A DNA stretch of 64,000 nt, from contig NZ_MDGR01000007.1 in the NCBI RefSeq assembly GCF_002742335.1, positions 3,786,501 through 3,850,500 of the forward strand, given 5' to 3'. The position numbers and the translations under genes are program-made. Below the pieces are notes generated by a model. The model did not search any database. It saw only the letters and a list, made by a program, of their open reading frames with translations, and had not been told where the DNA came from. Position 1 is the first letter of the stretch. Every line of letters starts with the position of its first letter. Origin of the DNA: Reichenbachiella sp. 5M10 (GTDB lineage: Bacteria > Bacteroidota > Bacteroidia > Cytophagales > Cyclobacteriaceae). Of the stretch, positions 35,183 through 43,408 are shown in pieces.

Positions 35183-35221
35183 AAAACCCCACATCGCATC
35201 ACTTACTTTCAATTGTATTCC

Positions 35222-35229
35222 TATCTTTG
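35222..35229 (+). promoter_or_regulatory. -7 promoter box for accD
   Basis: TATCTTTG matches TAnnTTTG and lies 54 nt before the accD ATG. Confidence 0.5.
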
Positions 35230-35282
35230 CAAACCTCCAAATACGGCTTTTTTGAATTAAATGGAGGAATGAAAAGTTAATT

Positions 35283-36125
35283 ATGGCTTGGTTTAAAAGA
35301 ACAAATAAAGGCATTCAAACGCCTACAGAATCAAAGAAAGAAGCTCCTGACGGACTGTGGTACAAAACTCCAAGTGGAAAAATCGTCCACATGAGAGAAC
35401 TGCGAAACAACTCCTATGTCAGCCCAGAGGACGACTACCATGTGCGCATTGGTTCGAAAGAATATTTCGAAATTTTGTTTGATCACAATAAATTCGAAGA
35501 ACTCGATGAGGACATGTCTTCGGCTGACCCGTTGAAATTCATCGATTCGAAACCCTACCCTACGAGAATCGAAGCGACACAAAAGAAATCAGGACTCAAA
35601 GATGCTCTGCGAAGTGCCGTAGGCAACATGAATGGCAAACCAATTGTCATCGCGTGTATGGACTTTAGTTTCATCGGAGGATCGATGGGATCGGTCGTCG
35701 GAGAAAAAATCGCACGAGCCATCGACCACTCCCTCCAAAACAAGATACCGTTCTTGATGATCTCCAAATCTGGAGGGGCACGTATGATGGAGGCAGGATT
35801 TTCGCTCATGCAGATGGCCAAAACTTCGGCCAAACTCGCACTACTTGCAGAGGCCAAGATTCCATACATCTCCTTGCTCACTGACCCGACCACTGGTGGT
35901 GTGACCGCATCCTACGCCATGTTGGGAGACTTCAACATCGCTGAGCCTGGGTCATTGATCGGGTTTGCTGGACCGAGAGTCATCCGCGAAACAATCGGCA
36001 AGGATCTGCCGAAAGGCTTCCAGAGTGCAGAGTTCGTCAAAGAGCACGGTTTCCTTGACTTCATCGTCGACCGACGCAGCCTCAAAAACAAACTCTCTAC
36101 ACTGCTACGCATGCTAGAAAACTAG
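35283..36125 (+). CDS. accD: Acetyl-CoA carboxylase carboxyltransferase beta subunit, zinc-ribbon-less
   Basis: 280 residues. The crotonase-type carboxyltransferase core is well kept: [11 protein letters not shown]-like [44 protein letters not shown] and [15 protein letters not shown]. The N-terminal zinc ribbon found in E. coli AccD has lost all four cysteines: K-C-x-x-C-G is here K-T-P-S-G-K, and V-C-P-K-C is V-S-P-E-D. The flanking framework ([14 protein letters not shown]) is preserved, so this is a substituted and not a deleted domain. It works with AccA, which is not in the window, in malonyl-CoA synthesis. Confidence 0.93.
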   Translation: MAWFKRTNKGIQTPTESKKEAPDGLWYKTPSGKIVHMRELRNNSYVSPEDDYHVRIGSKEYFEILFDHNKFEELDEDMSSADPLKFIDSKPYPTRIEATQKKSGLKDALRSAVGNMNGKPIVIACMDFSFIGGSMGSVVGEKIARAIDHSLQNKIPFLMISKSGGARMMEAGFSLMQMAKTSAKLALLAEAKIPYISLLTDPTTGGVTASYAMLGDFNIAEPGSLIGFAGPRVIRETIGKDLPKGFQSAEFVKEHGFLDFIVDRRSLKNKLSTLLRMLEN

Positions 36126-36130
36126 AAAAC

Positions 36131-36163
36131 AAAACAACCTCAGCCTATCGCTGAGGTTGTTTT
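36131..36163 (+). terminator. Terminator after accD
   Basis: A 14-bp perfect stem AAAACAACCTCAGC (36131-36144) with GCTGAGGTTGTTTT (36150-36163) and a T-rich end. Confidence 0.9.
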
Positions 36164-36185
36164 GTTTTCAGCCCAATAACACATC

Positions 36186-36746
36186 ATGCATCATCTCCTC
36201 TACCCCCTCCTCGTCTCCTGTCTATGCTGGGCATGCCAAACCAAGACTAGAGAGCCTGTTCTCTTTGAGCACCCCCTACTGAGCATCTCCTATCCAAGCA
36301 ACTGGACCAGGATCAATACTGAGTATGCGATCTTCGGTGTTTCGAAGCACAAGAAACTCAACACCTTTCTCAAAACCGAAAACCCTAGCCTCATAATCAC
36401 CGCAGTGGACTCGTCAAGTTTTGCCCAAGAGGGAGTCCCTAATTTTCAGGGTTTCTTGGACGAATTCAAAAGCAAGCAACTCGACAGAGAGAACTACTCC
36501 CTCCTCACAGATTATCATTACGAAACCATCAACGGCCAGATACTCTCTGTGATCCAATACCACATTCATGGAGCGAATGTAGACCTTGTCCAATCCCAAT
36601 ATTTCTTGAGTCACCTAGAACAATACGTAAGTATCATGATCACACACCACTACAACAGCGAAGGTCATGAAGTCAATCAAATACTCCAAACACTACAGCT
36701 ATCAGAAGATGCCCCTTTGGAAGAAATACTGCAAATCGAACTCTAA
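36186..36746 (+). CDS. Hypothetical lipoprotein
   Basis: 186 residues with a lipoprotein signal ending at Cys17 (LCWAC). The body includes LSISYPSNWTRI and an FLKTENPSLIITAVDSSSF stretch, loosely like the PsbP/DcrB-type fold in which a strand 'isYPsnW' is typical, but I would not assign a family. It is predicted to be in the periplasm, lipid-anchored. It lies between the accD terminator and another lipoprotein gene, and may be transcribed from its own promoter. Confidence 0.65.
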   Translation: MHHLLYPLLVSCLCWACQTKTREPVLFEHPLLSISYPSNWTRINTEYAIFGVSKHKKLNTFLKTENPSLIITAVDSSSFAQEGVPNFQGFLDEFKSKQLDRENYSLLTDYHYETINGQILSVIQYHIHGANVDLVQSQYFLSHLEQYVSIMITHHYNSEGHEVNQILQTLQLSEDAPLEEILQIEL

Positions 36747-36830
36747 TCTAAATCGTATCAACCCTTGACTTGCCTGCTTAGTCATAATTGTATAGTTTAG
36801 ATTTTTTGAAAGCTAAATTTATCCCACAAC

Positions 36831-37598
36831 ATGTCTCCAACCTTGCGTAACTCCTACCTCCCTACCCTAGTTCTAGCACTCCTATTTTCGGCTTGTCAGA
36901 ATTTCTCATTGCTCCCCAAAGAACAATCCAGCAGCTCAGCAAACCAAGAAACAGTCACTGATGGCCTCAAGACAACCTACCGAAGCAATGGCTCACTCTA
37001 CTCTGAAGTAATGCTCAAAAATGGAATCAAACATGGCCTATCCAAGAGCTACTATGAAGACGGGAGTGTGCAGCTGGAGCTCTACTACCACAACGGTAAA
37101 AAGGACAGCATATCCCGTCTCTACTATAGAGACGGGAGTCTCAAGCGCACCACGCAATACAAAGAAGGGAGAAAAAATGGTCTACGTAAATCCTACTTCA
37201 TCAATGGCAATCCCTCCGCCCAAATGAACTACCTCGACGATATGCCCGCCTCGGACTTGGTAGAGTACTACAAATCAGGCAACCCTATCCCTCAACCCAA
37301 GATACAGGTGAGTACAGAAGACTTCACGGCAATCAATGGGCTCTATGAGATTAACATTCAATTCGAAGGGCAACCCAAAAACTCTGTGTTTTACATCGGA
37401 AAACTCAAAGACGGAAAATATCTAGATGAGGATCTACTTGAAAGAATCCCTGGAAATGGCAAAGTAGCAAGCATCAAAGGCTCTCTACTCCCTGGACACT
37501 TCCTCATGGAAAAACTCCACATCGTAGGCGAGTTCAAAACCAAAAAAGGCAATACCTACGTGACCACCACTACCTACAATCTCGCCATAGGAGGCTAG
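36831..37598 (+). CDS. MORN-repeat lipoprotein (YwqK-like)
   Basis: 255 residues. Signal peptide with lipobox A-C at Cys22. Residues about 45-135 hold at least four MORN-like repeats of the form Y-x-x-x-G-S-x-x-x-x-x-x-Y-x-x-G-x-x-x-G (SNGSLYSEVMLKNGIKHGL, EDGSVQLELYYHNGKKDS, RDGSLKRTTQYKEGRKNGL). The C-terminal ~100 residues are a separate beta domain. Databases often label this 'YwqK family antitoxin', but no toxin partner is present and a surface lipoprotein is more plausible. Confidence 0.78.
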   Translation: MSPTLRNSYLPTLVLALLFSACQNFSLLPKEQSSSSANQETVTDGLKTTYRSNGSLYSEVMLKNGIKHGLSKSYYEDGSVQLELYYHNGKKDSISRLYYRDGSLKRTTQYKEGRKNGLRKSYFINGNPSAQMNYLDDMPASDLVEYYKSGNPIPQPKIQVSTEDFTAINGLYEINIQFEGQPKNSVFYIGKLKDGKYLDEDLLERIPGNGKVASIKGSLLPGHFLMEKLHIVGEFKTKKGNTYVTTTTYNLAIGG

Positions 37599-37611
37599 TT
37601 GTCAGTCCTAT

Positions 37612-39189
37612 TTAGCGCATGGCTCGTAGACGATTGGTCAGTTCTACGTTGTTGGGGGCATAGTTCAACCCTGTACGCAGAGCGGATTTGGCCGCACTGT
37701 AGCTCCCTTGTCGGAAATGAAAGACCGCCAGTTGCGAATAGGCGCGTCCTATTAAATTAGGATCTGCCCTAAAGTTAGGGTACTGAGAGATCGCCTGTTC
37801 AAACTTATCTTTATGGTAATCTCCATCTCCCCTTTTACTCATGCGGTAGTATTCCTCCATTCGAATCAGGTTGATATTGAGATAGATGTTTCCGAAGTTG
37901 GCATTGTCCATCAGCGTGCTGTACTTGAGCGCCACCGAATCGATCAAATTGTAGCTGTACTTGTAGTCCGTCTCGTACTGAAGTAGTCGCCCCAGCGAGG
38001 ACAGCACCAAGCCCTCTGCGTCTATATTAGTAGGTTTGAGAGCATAGGCGGCCAAAGAATACTCCAATGCCAACTTTGACTGCCCCTTGTTGAAGCGTGT
38101 ACGCGCCATTTCGTAGTTGTAGTAATAAGTGATCTGCTCTCTGAGTGACGCTCTCTCCAAACCCTCGATGAGATGGGTATAGCTCTTGGTATAAAGGTCT
38201 ACATCTCCTCTATCGATGAGCTGCTTCTGGTTGAGTCGAAGAAATTCGTTGCTCACGTCTTGATTACTCACCTTGACACTATCAAAGCGAGCCAACTGTA
38301 TGATGTAGTCAGACTCATCGTAGCGAGAATAAGTCACTTGAGAGACAAGGTAACTCAACGAGCCTAAGAGCAAATCTCTTACTTTCTCATTGGGGAATAA
38401 CAAATAACTCTTTTGGAAGGCCGTATACGCCTCATGATAATCCTCATCTTCTAGCAAGTACAAACCTTGATTCCAGTACTGCACTCCAACCAATTCTTTC
38501 ATACCCAAGTTTTGATCCGTGAAATAGTACTTATCAAACAAAGCATCGACCTCTTGATACCGGGCTTCTTCTTCACTGATCAATTTGCTGGCTTTGAGTT
38601 GATTGACAAAATGGGTCTTAAACTTCGTACTAAACTTGCTGATACCTCCCACTGGATCCGTCGTTTCGATGACGAATGGGTCATCATTGGGATCAATCAG
38701 TAAATACACATGCGTAGGAGTCTCCTTGATCACAAACGAAATCTCCAACTCCTCAAATACCAAACCGTACAATGCACACGCTGATACACAGTTGTACTCC
38801 CCTAAAGTAAAAATTGAGCTAAAATAATTTTCCAACTCATACTTCTCCAAAAACCGATTGTGCACACGGTCGTAGATATCCTTGTAGTACTTGGTTTTCT
38901 TCTTCCCTGTGAGTTTGGGAACTGTCTTGAGCTTTGATATCTCGTGAGACAACATGGTACGGTCTGCCCCGATATTGTTAGGCGTCATGTCACTTTGGAC
39001 AGTCATGAGTAACTCAAAAATAGCGCCCTCATCTTTCAAAACTTTGGCAAACTGCTCCTCTTCGTAAGATGTAGCAAAAGCTACCTCATCCACTCGAACC
39101 AAAGACGTATCCATCTCCTGGCTCTGCGCAATAGCGGCACCACAACCTAGCATCAGCCAGGCAACCCACAAAAATCTAGTTGGTCTCAT
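37612..39189 (-). CDS. Transglutaminase-like domain fused to TPR repeats, secreted
   Basis: 525 residues with an N-terminal signal peptide (WLMLGCGAAIAQS). A compact transglutaminase/protease-like core is suggested by Cys134 in GEYNCVSACALYGLV, His160 in ETPTHVYLLID and Asp166, in the order and spacing of the C-H-D triad. The rest (about 225-525) is helical with TPR-like repeats (YHEAYTAFQKSYLLFP, LALEYSLAAYALKPT, AKSALRTGLNYAPNN). It is probably a periplasmic scaffold or thiol enzyme. The gene is convergent with the MORN lipoprotein. Confidence 0.6.
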   Translation of the reverse strand: MRPTRFLWVAWLMLGCGAAIAQSQEMDTSLVRVDEVAFATSYEEEQFAKVLKDEGAIFELLMTVQSDMTPNNIGADRTMLSHEISKLKTVPKLTGKKKTKYYKDIYDRVHNRFLEKYELENYFSSIFTLGEYNCVSACALYGLVFEELEISFVIKETPTHVYLLIDPNDDPFVIETTDPVGGISKFSTKFKTHFVNQLKASKLISEEEARYQEVDALFDKYYFTDQNLGMKELVGVQYWNQGLYLLEDEDYHEAYTAFQKSYLLFPNEKVRDLLLGSLSYLVSQVTYSRYDESDYIIQLARFDSVKVSNQDVSNEFLRLNQKQLIDRGDVDLYTKSYTHLIEGLERASLREQITYYYNYEMARTRFNKGQSKLALEYSLAAYALKPTNIDAEGLVLSSLGRLLQYETDYKYSYNLIDSVALKYSTLMDNANFGNIYLNINLIRMEEYYRMSKRGDGDYHKDKFEQAISQYPNFRADPNLIGRAYSQLAVFHFRQGSYSAAKSALRTGLNYAPNNVELTNRLRAMR

Positions 39190-39307
39190 CTCAGCAAATT
39201 CAACAAAGTGCTAAACATAATGTAAAGTTGGCGACAATCAAAGGACACATGCGCTAGATCCATACCCAAGCACCAAAAACAAGCACACCCTACACTATCA
39301 CATCAAT

Positions 39308-39358
39308 AAAAAGGCCTAGCACCAGTCCACTTGTACGCTCCTGGTGCTAGGCCTTTTT
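39308..39358. terminator. Strong bidirectional terminator beyond lspA
   Basis: An 18-bp perfect stem (39308-39325 with 39341-39358; core GGCCTAGCACCAG) with A/T tracts on both sides. It ends the minus-strand lspA-ileS transcript. Confidence 0.9.
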
Positions 39359-39374
39359 GTCTCCCCTCTCTGAT

Positions 39375-39992
39375 TTACTCAGTAGCTGTACTGGCAGAGT
39401 CTGGGCTTTCCTTTTCGGAATGAGTAAAAAAACGCTTCTGAAAAATCAGTATAACAGCCACTCCGACAAAGATCGCTGCATCGGCCACATTGAAGACTGG
39501 CCATAAGGACATGTACTTTCCTCCCATGATTGGCAACCAATCCGGAAGCCGACCTTCCCAAATGTCGATATAAAACATATCCACCACTTGCCCATAAAAC
39601 CAAGGGGTCGGCGCGTCATAAGGGGCATTGTCCAAAAACACTCCATAAAATGTACTATCGATGACATTGCCAATAGCTCCTCCCAGTATCAGTGCGATAC
39701 ACACCAATAACCCAGTAGCCACTCCTCTCTGAATCAAAGTATAGAGGTAATAACTGATCCCAACCATCGCCAACAAGCGAAATAGCGTCAGAAACAGTTT
39801 GCCATACTCCGTCCCCAGCTTCATCCCAAAGGCCATCCCAGGGTTGGTCAGATAGTGTAGCTTAAAGTACTCACCAAAAATTTGAATCTGACCATTCACT
39901 CCCATGTCCATGTTGAAATGTACCACGAGCTTGACCACCTGATCCAAAATAATGACCGCCAAACTGATCAAAAAGTATTTATAATATTTCAT
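39375..39992 (-). CDS. lspA: Lipoprotein signal peptidase (signal peptidase II)
   Basis: 205 residues, longer than the ~165 of E. coli. Four membrane helices. The conserved first helix (LAVIILDQVVKLVV) and both catalytic aspartate motifs are present: G-Q-V-V-D-M-F and F-N-V-A-D-A-A. About 30 extra residues lie around the segment between IGNVIDS and GQVVD and again before FNVAD, which is typical of Bacteroidetes LspA. It removes signal peptides from prolipoproteins, several of which are in this window. It sits 23 nt from ileS, the classical ileS-lspA order. Confidence 0.94.
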   Translation of the reverse strand: MKYYKYFLISLAVIILDQVVKLVVHFNMDMGVNGQIQIFGEYFKLHYLTNPGMAFGMKLGTEYGKLFLTLFRLLAMVGISYYLYTLIQRGVATGLLVCIALILGGAIGNVIDSTFYGVFLDNAPYDAPTPWFYGQVVDMFYIDIWEGRLPDWLPIMGGKYMSLWPVFNVADAAIFVGVAVILIFQKRFFTHSEKESPDSASTATE

Positions 39993-40015
39993 CGATTATG
40001 CTCTAAGATTGACAA

Positions 40016-43000
40016 CTAGCAAACTACAATTTGCACGCTGATTTTCAATTCATCTATATCCAACTCTTGTCCCTCTGACAAGTCATCTACCAAGGTGAGT
40101 TCGTTGGCTTGTGTCTCTTCACAAATGTATGCGTTGAACGCAGCTACTGCTTCGCTGACCAAAACCTCCTTGCTACTTAGTTTTACACTTATTTTGTCTT
40201 GAACTTCGAGTCCTTGATCCTTTCTCAGATTCTGAATACGATTGACCAAATCACGCGCGACCCCCTCTTGCTTGAGTTGGTCTGTCAAGTTGATGTCGAG
40301 AGCTACCGTGAGACCACCCTCACTTGCCACCAGCCATCCCGGGATATCCTGTGATGCAATCTCTACATCCTCTAGTGTCAAGGTAATCTCCTCACCATGG
40401 AGCGCTATAGTCAAAGCATTGTTCTTTTCAATCTCGGCAATTTGCTCCTGATCAAAAGCATTGATCAGGTTGCTAACATCCTTCATTTTCGGACCAAACT
40501 CTTTCCCTAGCTTTCTAAAGTTCGGCTTGATAGACTTTACCAATACACCCGATGTATCATCCAAAAATTCAATCTCCTTGATATTGACTTCATTCAAAAT
40601 CAAATCCTTGACCGCACTCACTCGAGACACCGTGTTTTCGTTCATCACAGGGATCATGATCTTGGCCAAAGGTTGGCGTACTTTCAAACGCTCTTTTTTC
40701 CTCAACGAATGGACCAAAGAAGAAATCTTCTGAGCCATATCCATGCGGGCCTCCAACTCTACATCAATCGCTGCTTCCTCAGCGACAGGAAAGTCCGACA
40801 AGTGTACCGATTCATGGTTTTCATTTTGTGACACAGCATTGAGGTCCGAATACAACCTATCCAAAAAGAATGGAGCAATCGGAGCACCGATCTTCGCTAC
40901 TGTCTTGAGGCAAGTATACAACGACTGATAAGCAGCCTTTTTATCCTCATTGTATTCCCCTTTCCAAAATCGCTTGCGGTTGAGTCGTACATACCAGTTG
41001 CTCATGTCATCGATCACAAAATCCTGGATCAATCGAGCAGCTTTGGTGGGCTCGTACTCGGCATACGCCTCGTCGACCTTTTTGACAAGCGTATTGAGCT
41101 TAGAGATCACCCATCGATCACTCTCCGTCCGCTGGTCCAGCGGGATCTCATCCTCACCAAAGGTGAAGCCATCGAGATTTGCATAAAGGGAAAAGAAGGA
41201 GTAAGTATTGTATAAAGTACCGAAGAACCTACGCTGTGACTCAGCGACTCCTTCGATATCAAATTTCAAATTGTCCCATGGGTTCGCATTGGAGATCATG
41301 TACCAACGCGTCGCATCTGGCCCGTACTTCTTGAGTGTCTCAAATGGGTTCACGGCATTGCCCAATCGCTTGGACATCTTGTTGCCATTCTTGTCCAGTA
41401 CTAACCCATTGGCAATTACGTTTTTGAATGACACCTTGTCAAACAACATCACCGCAATCGCATGTAGGGTAAAGAACCAACCTCTGGTCTGATCTACGCC
41501 CTCCGCAATAAAGTCAGCAGGATACACTTCTTTCAAACCACCCTCTTTGAGCGCATCGGCGCTAGGATCATCTCCCATGAAGTGAAACTGTGCATAAGGC
41601 ATAGCTCCCGAATCAAACCACACATCAATCAAATCTGGTTCACGAGACATCCTCTGTCCAGAAGGGCTCACCAAGTATACATCATCCACATAGGGCCTGT
41701 GCAAATCAAAATCATCTCCAATCTGCTCTGTCATAAACCCAGCCGCAATGGATTTCTCTATCTCCACTTTGAGTTCGGCGATCGAGCCGATGCAAATTTC
41801 TTCTTTTTTGTCCTCTGACACCCATATAGGCAGTGGAGTACCCCAGTATCTCGAGCGAGACAAATTCCAATCCACCAAGTTCTCCAACCAATTGCCAAAG
41901 CGCCCCGTGCCAGTCGAAGCAGGTTTCCAATTGATGGTCTTGTTGAGTTCCACGAGACGGTCTTTGTATGCCGTCGTCTTGATAAACCAAGAGTCCAAAG
42001 GGTAATACAAAACAGGCTTGTCTGTTCGCCAACAATGCGGATAACTATGCTCATACTTGGCTACATTGAAGGCCTTATTTTCTTCTTTGAGCTGAATAGC
42101 TATCAATACGTCCGTTGCTTTAAAGTCCTTGGCAGCAGTCTCTTCGTCACTGTAGTATTCTGCCTTTACATATCTTCCTGCATAATCAGTAACTTCCGCA
42201 ACAAAACGCCCTTGCTTGTCTACCAATGGCACCTCTTTGCCTGTATCGTCTTTGACCAATACGCCTGGCACATCGGCTACTTTGGCCGCCAAAAAATCGT
42301 CTGCACCAAATGTCGGCGCGATGTGGACTATGCCTGTACCGTCCTCTGTCGACACGAAATCTCCCGATATGACCCGAAAAGCCTTTGCTTCCAGTTCGGC
42401 ATTGGTCACATAGGGCATCAGCTGCTCATACGGCAGCCCGATCAAATCTTCTCCGGTAAACTCACCTGTCACTTCCCACGGAATCAATTTGTCTCCTGCG
42501 CTGTACTCTGCCAACGCGATCTCTTTCGCTTTGTCTGAAAAATACTTGCCCATCAGGTCTTTCGCCACGATCACCGAGATTGGCATGAAAGTGTATGGGT
42601 TGAAGGTCTTCACTTTGACGTAACTGATTTTCCTTCCTACAGCAAGTGCAGCATTCGAAGGCAAGGTCCAAGGAGTGGTTGTCCATGCAAGAAAGTAAAC
42701 CTCCTCGTCTCCATCAAACAACTTAGCCGTCGCGGCGGTTTTCTTGGCTTTAAACTGCGCCACGATGGACGTGTCCTTTACATCACGGTAGGTCCCTGGC
42801 TGATTGAGCTCATGAGAACTCAACCCCGTCCCCGCCGCAGGAGAGTACGGTTGTATGGTATAGCCTTTGTAAAGCAAGCCTTTGTCGTAGAACTTCTTGA
42901 GCAGATGCCACAGCGTCTCCATGTAGTTCTTGTCGAAGGTGATATAGGGATCATCAAGATCCACCCAATACCCCATCTTTTCTGTAAGGTCATCCCACTC

Positions 43001-43387
43001 ATTCTTGAACTTCATGACCGCCTCACGGCACTTTTGATTGTATTCCTCGACAGATATTTTGGCCCCGATGTCCTCTTTAGTAATCCCAAGTTCTTTCTCC
43101 ACCTGAAGCTCTACAGGTAGCCCGTGTGTGTCCCACCCACCTTTTCGATTGACTTGATAGCCCTTGAGTGTTTTGTATCTGCAAAAAATATCCTTGACCG
43201 CACGGGCCATCACGTGATGGATTCCTGGCGTCCCATTCGCTGATGGAGGTCCTTCATAGAACACAAACGACTCTGCACCTTCCTTTTCATCCACAGATTT
43301 TTTGAAGATGTCATTCTTCTTCCAGAACTCCAACACTTCGTCTGCAACCTCCGCGTAGTTGATGTTTTTATACTCTCTGTATTTCAC
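40016..43387 (-). CDS. ileS: Isoleucyl-tRNA synthetase
   Basis: 1123 residues. The HIGH-type motif appears as H-H-V-M in NGTPGIHHVMARAVKD, and KMSKR as NKMSKRLGNAVNPF. The editing (CP1) domain with TTPWTLPSNAALAVG and the anticodon-binding region are present. Length and motifs fit the type II (eukaryotic-like, mupirocin-insensitive in other bacteria) IleRS form, which lacks the C-terminal zinc-cysteine pair of E. coli; this subtype call is an inference from length. lspA follows. Confidence 0.95.
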   Translation of the reverse strand: MKYREYKNINYAEVADEVLEFWKKNDIFKKSVDEKEGAESFVFYEGPPSANGTPGIHHVMARAVKDIFCRYKTLKGYQVNRKGGWDTHGLPVELQVEKELGITKEDIGAKISVEEYNQKCREAVMKFKNEWDDLTEKMGYWVDLDDPYITFDKNYMETLWHLLKKFYDKGLLYKGYTIQPYSPAAGTGLSSHELNQPGTYRDVKDTSIVAQFKAKKTAATAKLFDGDEEVYFLAWTTTPWTLPSNAALAVGRKISYVKVKTFNPYTFMPISVIVAKDLMGKYFSDKAKEIALAEYSAGDKLIPWEVTGEFTGEDLIGLPYEQLMPYVTNAELEAKAFRVISGDFVSTEDGTGIVHIAPTFGADDFLAAKVADVPGVLVKDDTGKEVPLVDKQGRFVAEVTDYAGRYVKAEYYSDEETAAKDFKATDVLIAIQLKEENKAFNVAKYEHSYPHCWRTDKPVLYYPLDSWFIKTTAYKDRLVELNKTINWKPASTGTGRFGNWLENLVDWNLSRSRYWGTPLPIWVSEDKKEEICIGSIAELKVEIEKSIAAGFMTEQIGDDFDLHRPYVDDVYLVSPSGQRMSREPDLIDVWFDSGAMPYAQFHFMGDDPSADALKEGGLKEVYPADFIAEGVDQTRGWFFTLHAIAVMLFDKVSFKNVIANGLVLDKNGNKMSKRLGNAVNPFETLKKYGPDATRWYMISNANPWDNLKFDIEGVAESQRRFFGTLYNTYSFFSLYANLDGFTFGEDEIPLDQRTESDRWVISKLNTLVKKVDEAYAEYEPTKAARLIQDFVIDDMSNWYVRLNRKRFWKGEYNEDKKAAYQSLYTCLKTVAKIGAPIAPFFLDRLYSDLNAVSQNENHESVHLSDFPVAEEAAIDVELEARMDMAQKISSLVHSLRKKERLKVRQPLAKIMIPVMNENTVSRVSAVKDLILNEVNIKEIEFLDDTSGVLVKSIKPNFRKLGKEFGPKMKDVSNLINAFDQEQIAEIEKNNALTIALHGEEITLTLEDVEIASQDIPGWLVASEGGLTVALDINLTDQLKQEGVARDLVNRIQNLRKDQGLEVQDKISVKLSSKEVLVSEAVAAFNAYICEETQANELTLVDDLSEGQELDIDELKISVQIVVC

Positions 43388-43408
43388 AGTCTCAAAAATC
43401 TTCTTTGA

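Noticed and set aside
36831-37598. Toxin-antitoxin system ('YwqK antitoxin' label)
   Set aside because: The protein is a lipoprotein with MORN repeats, and no toxin gene is adjacent; the neighbouring gene is another lipoprotein.
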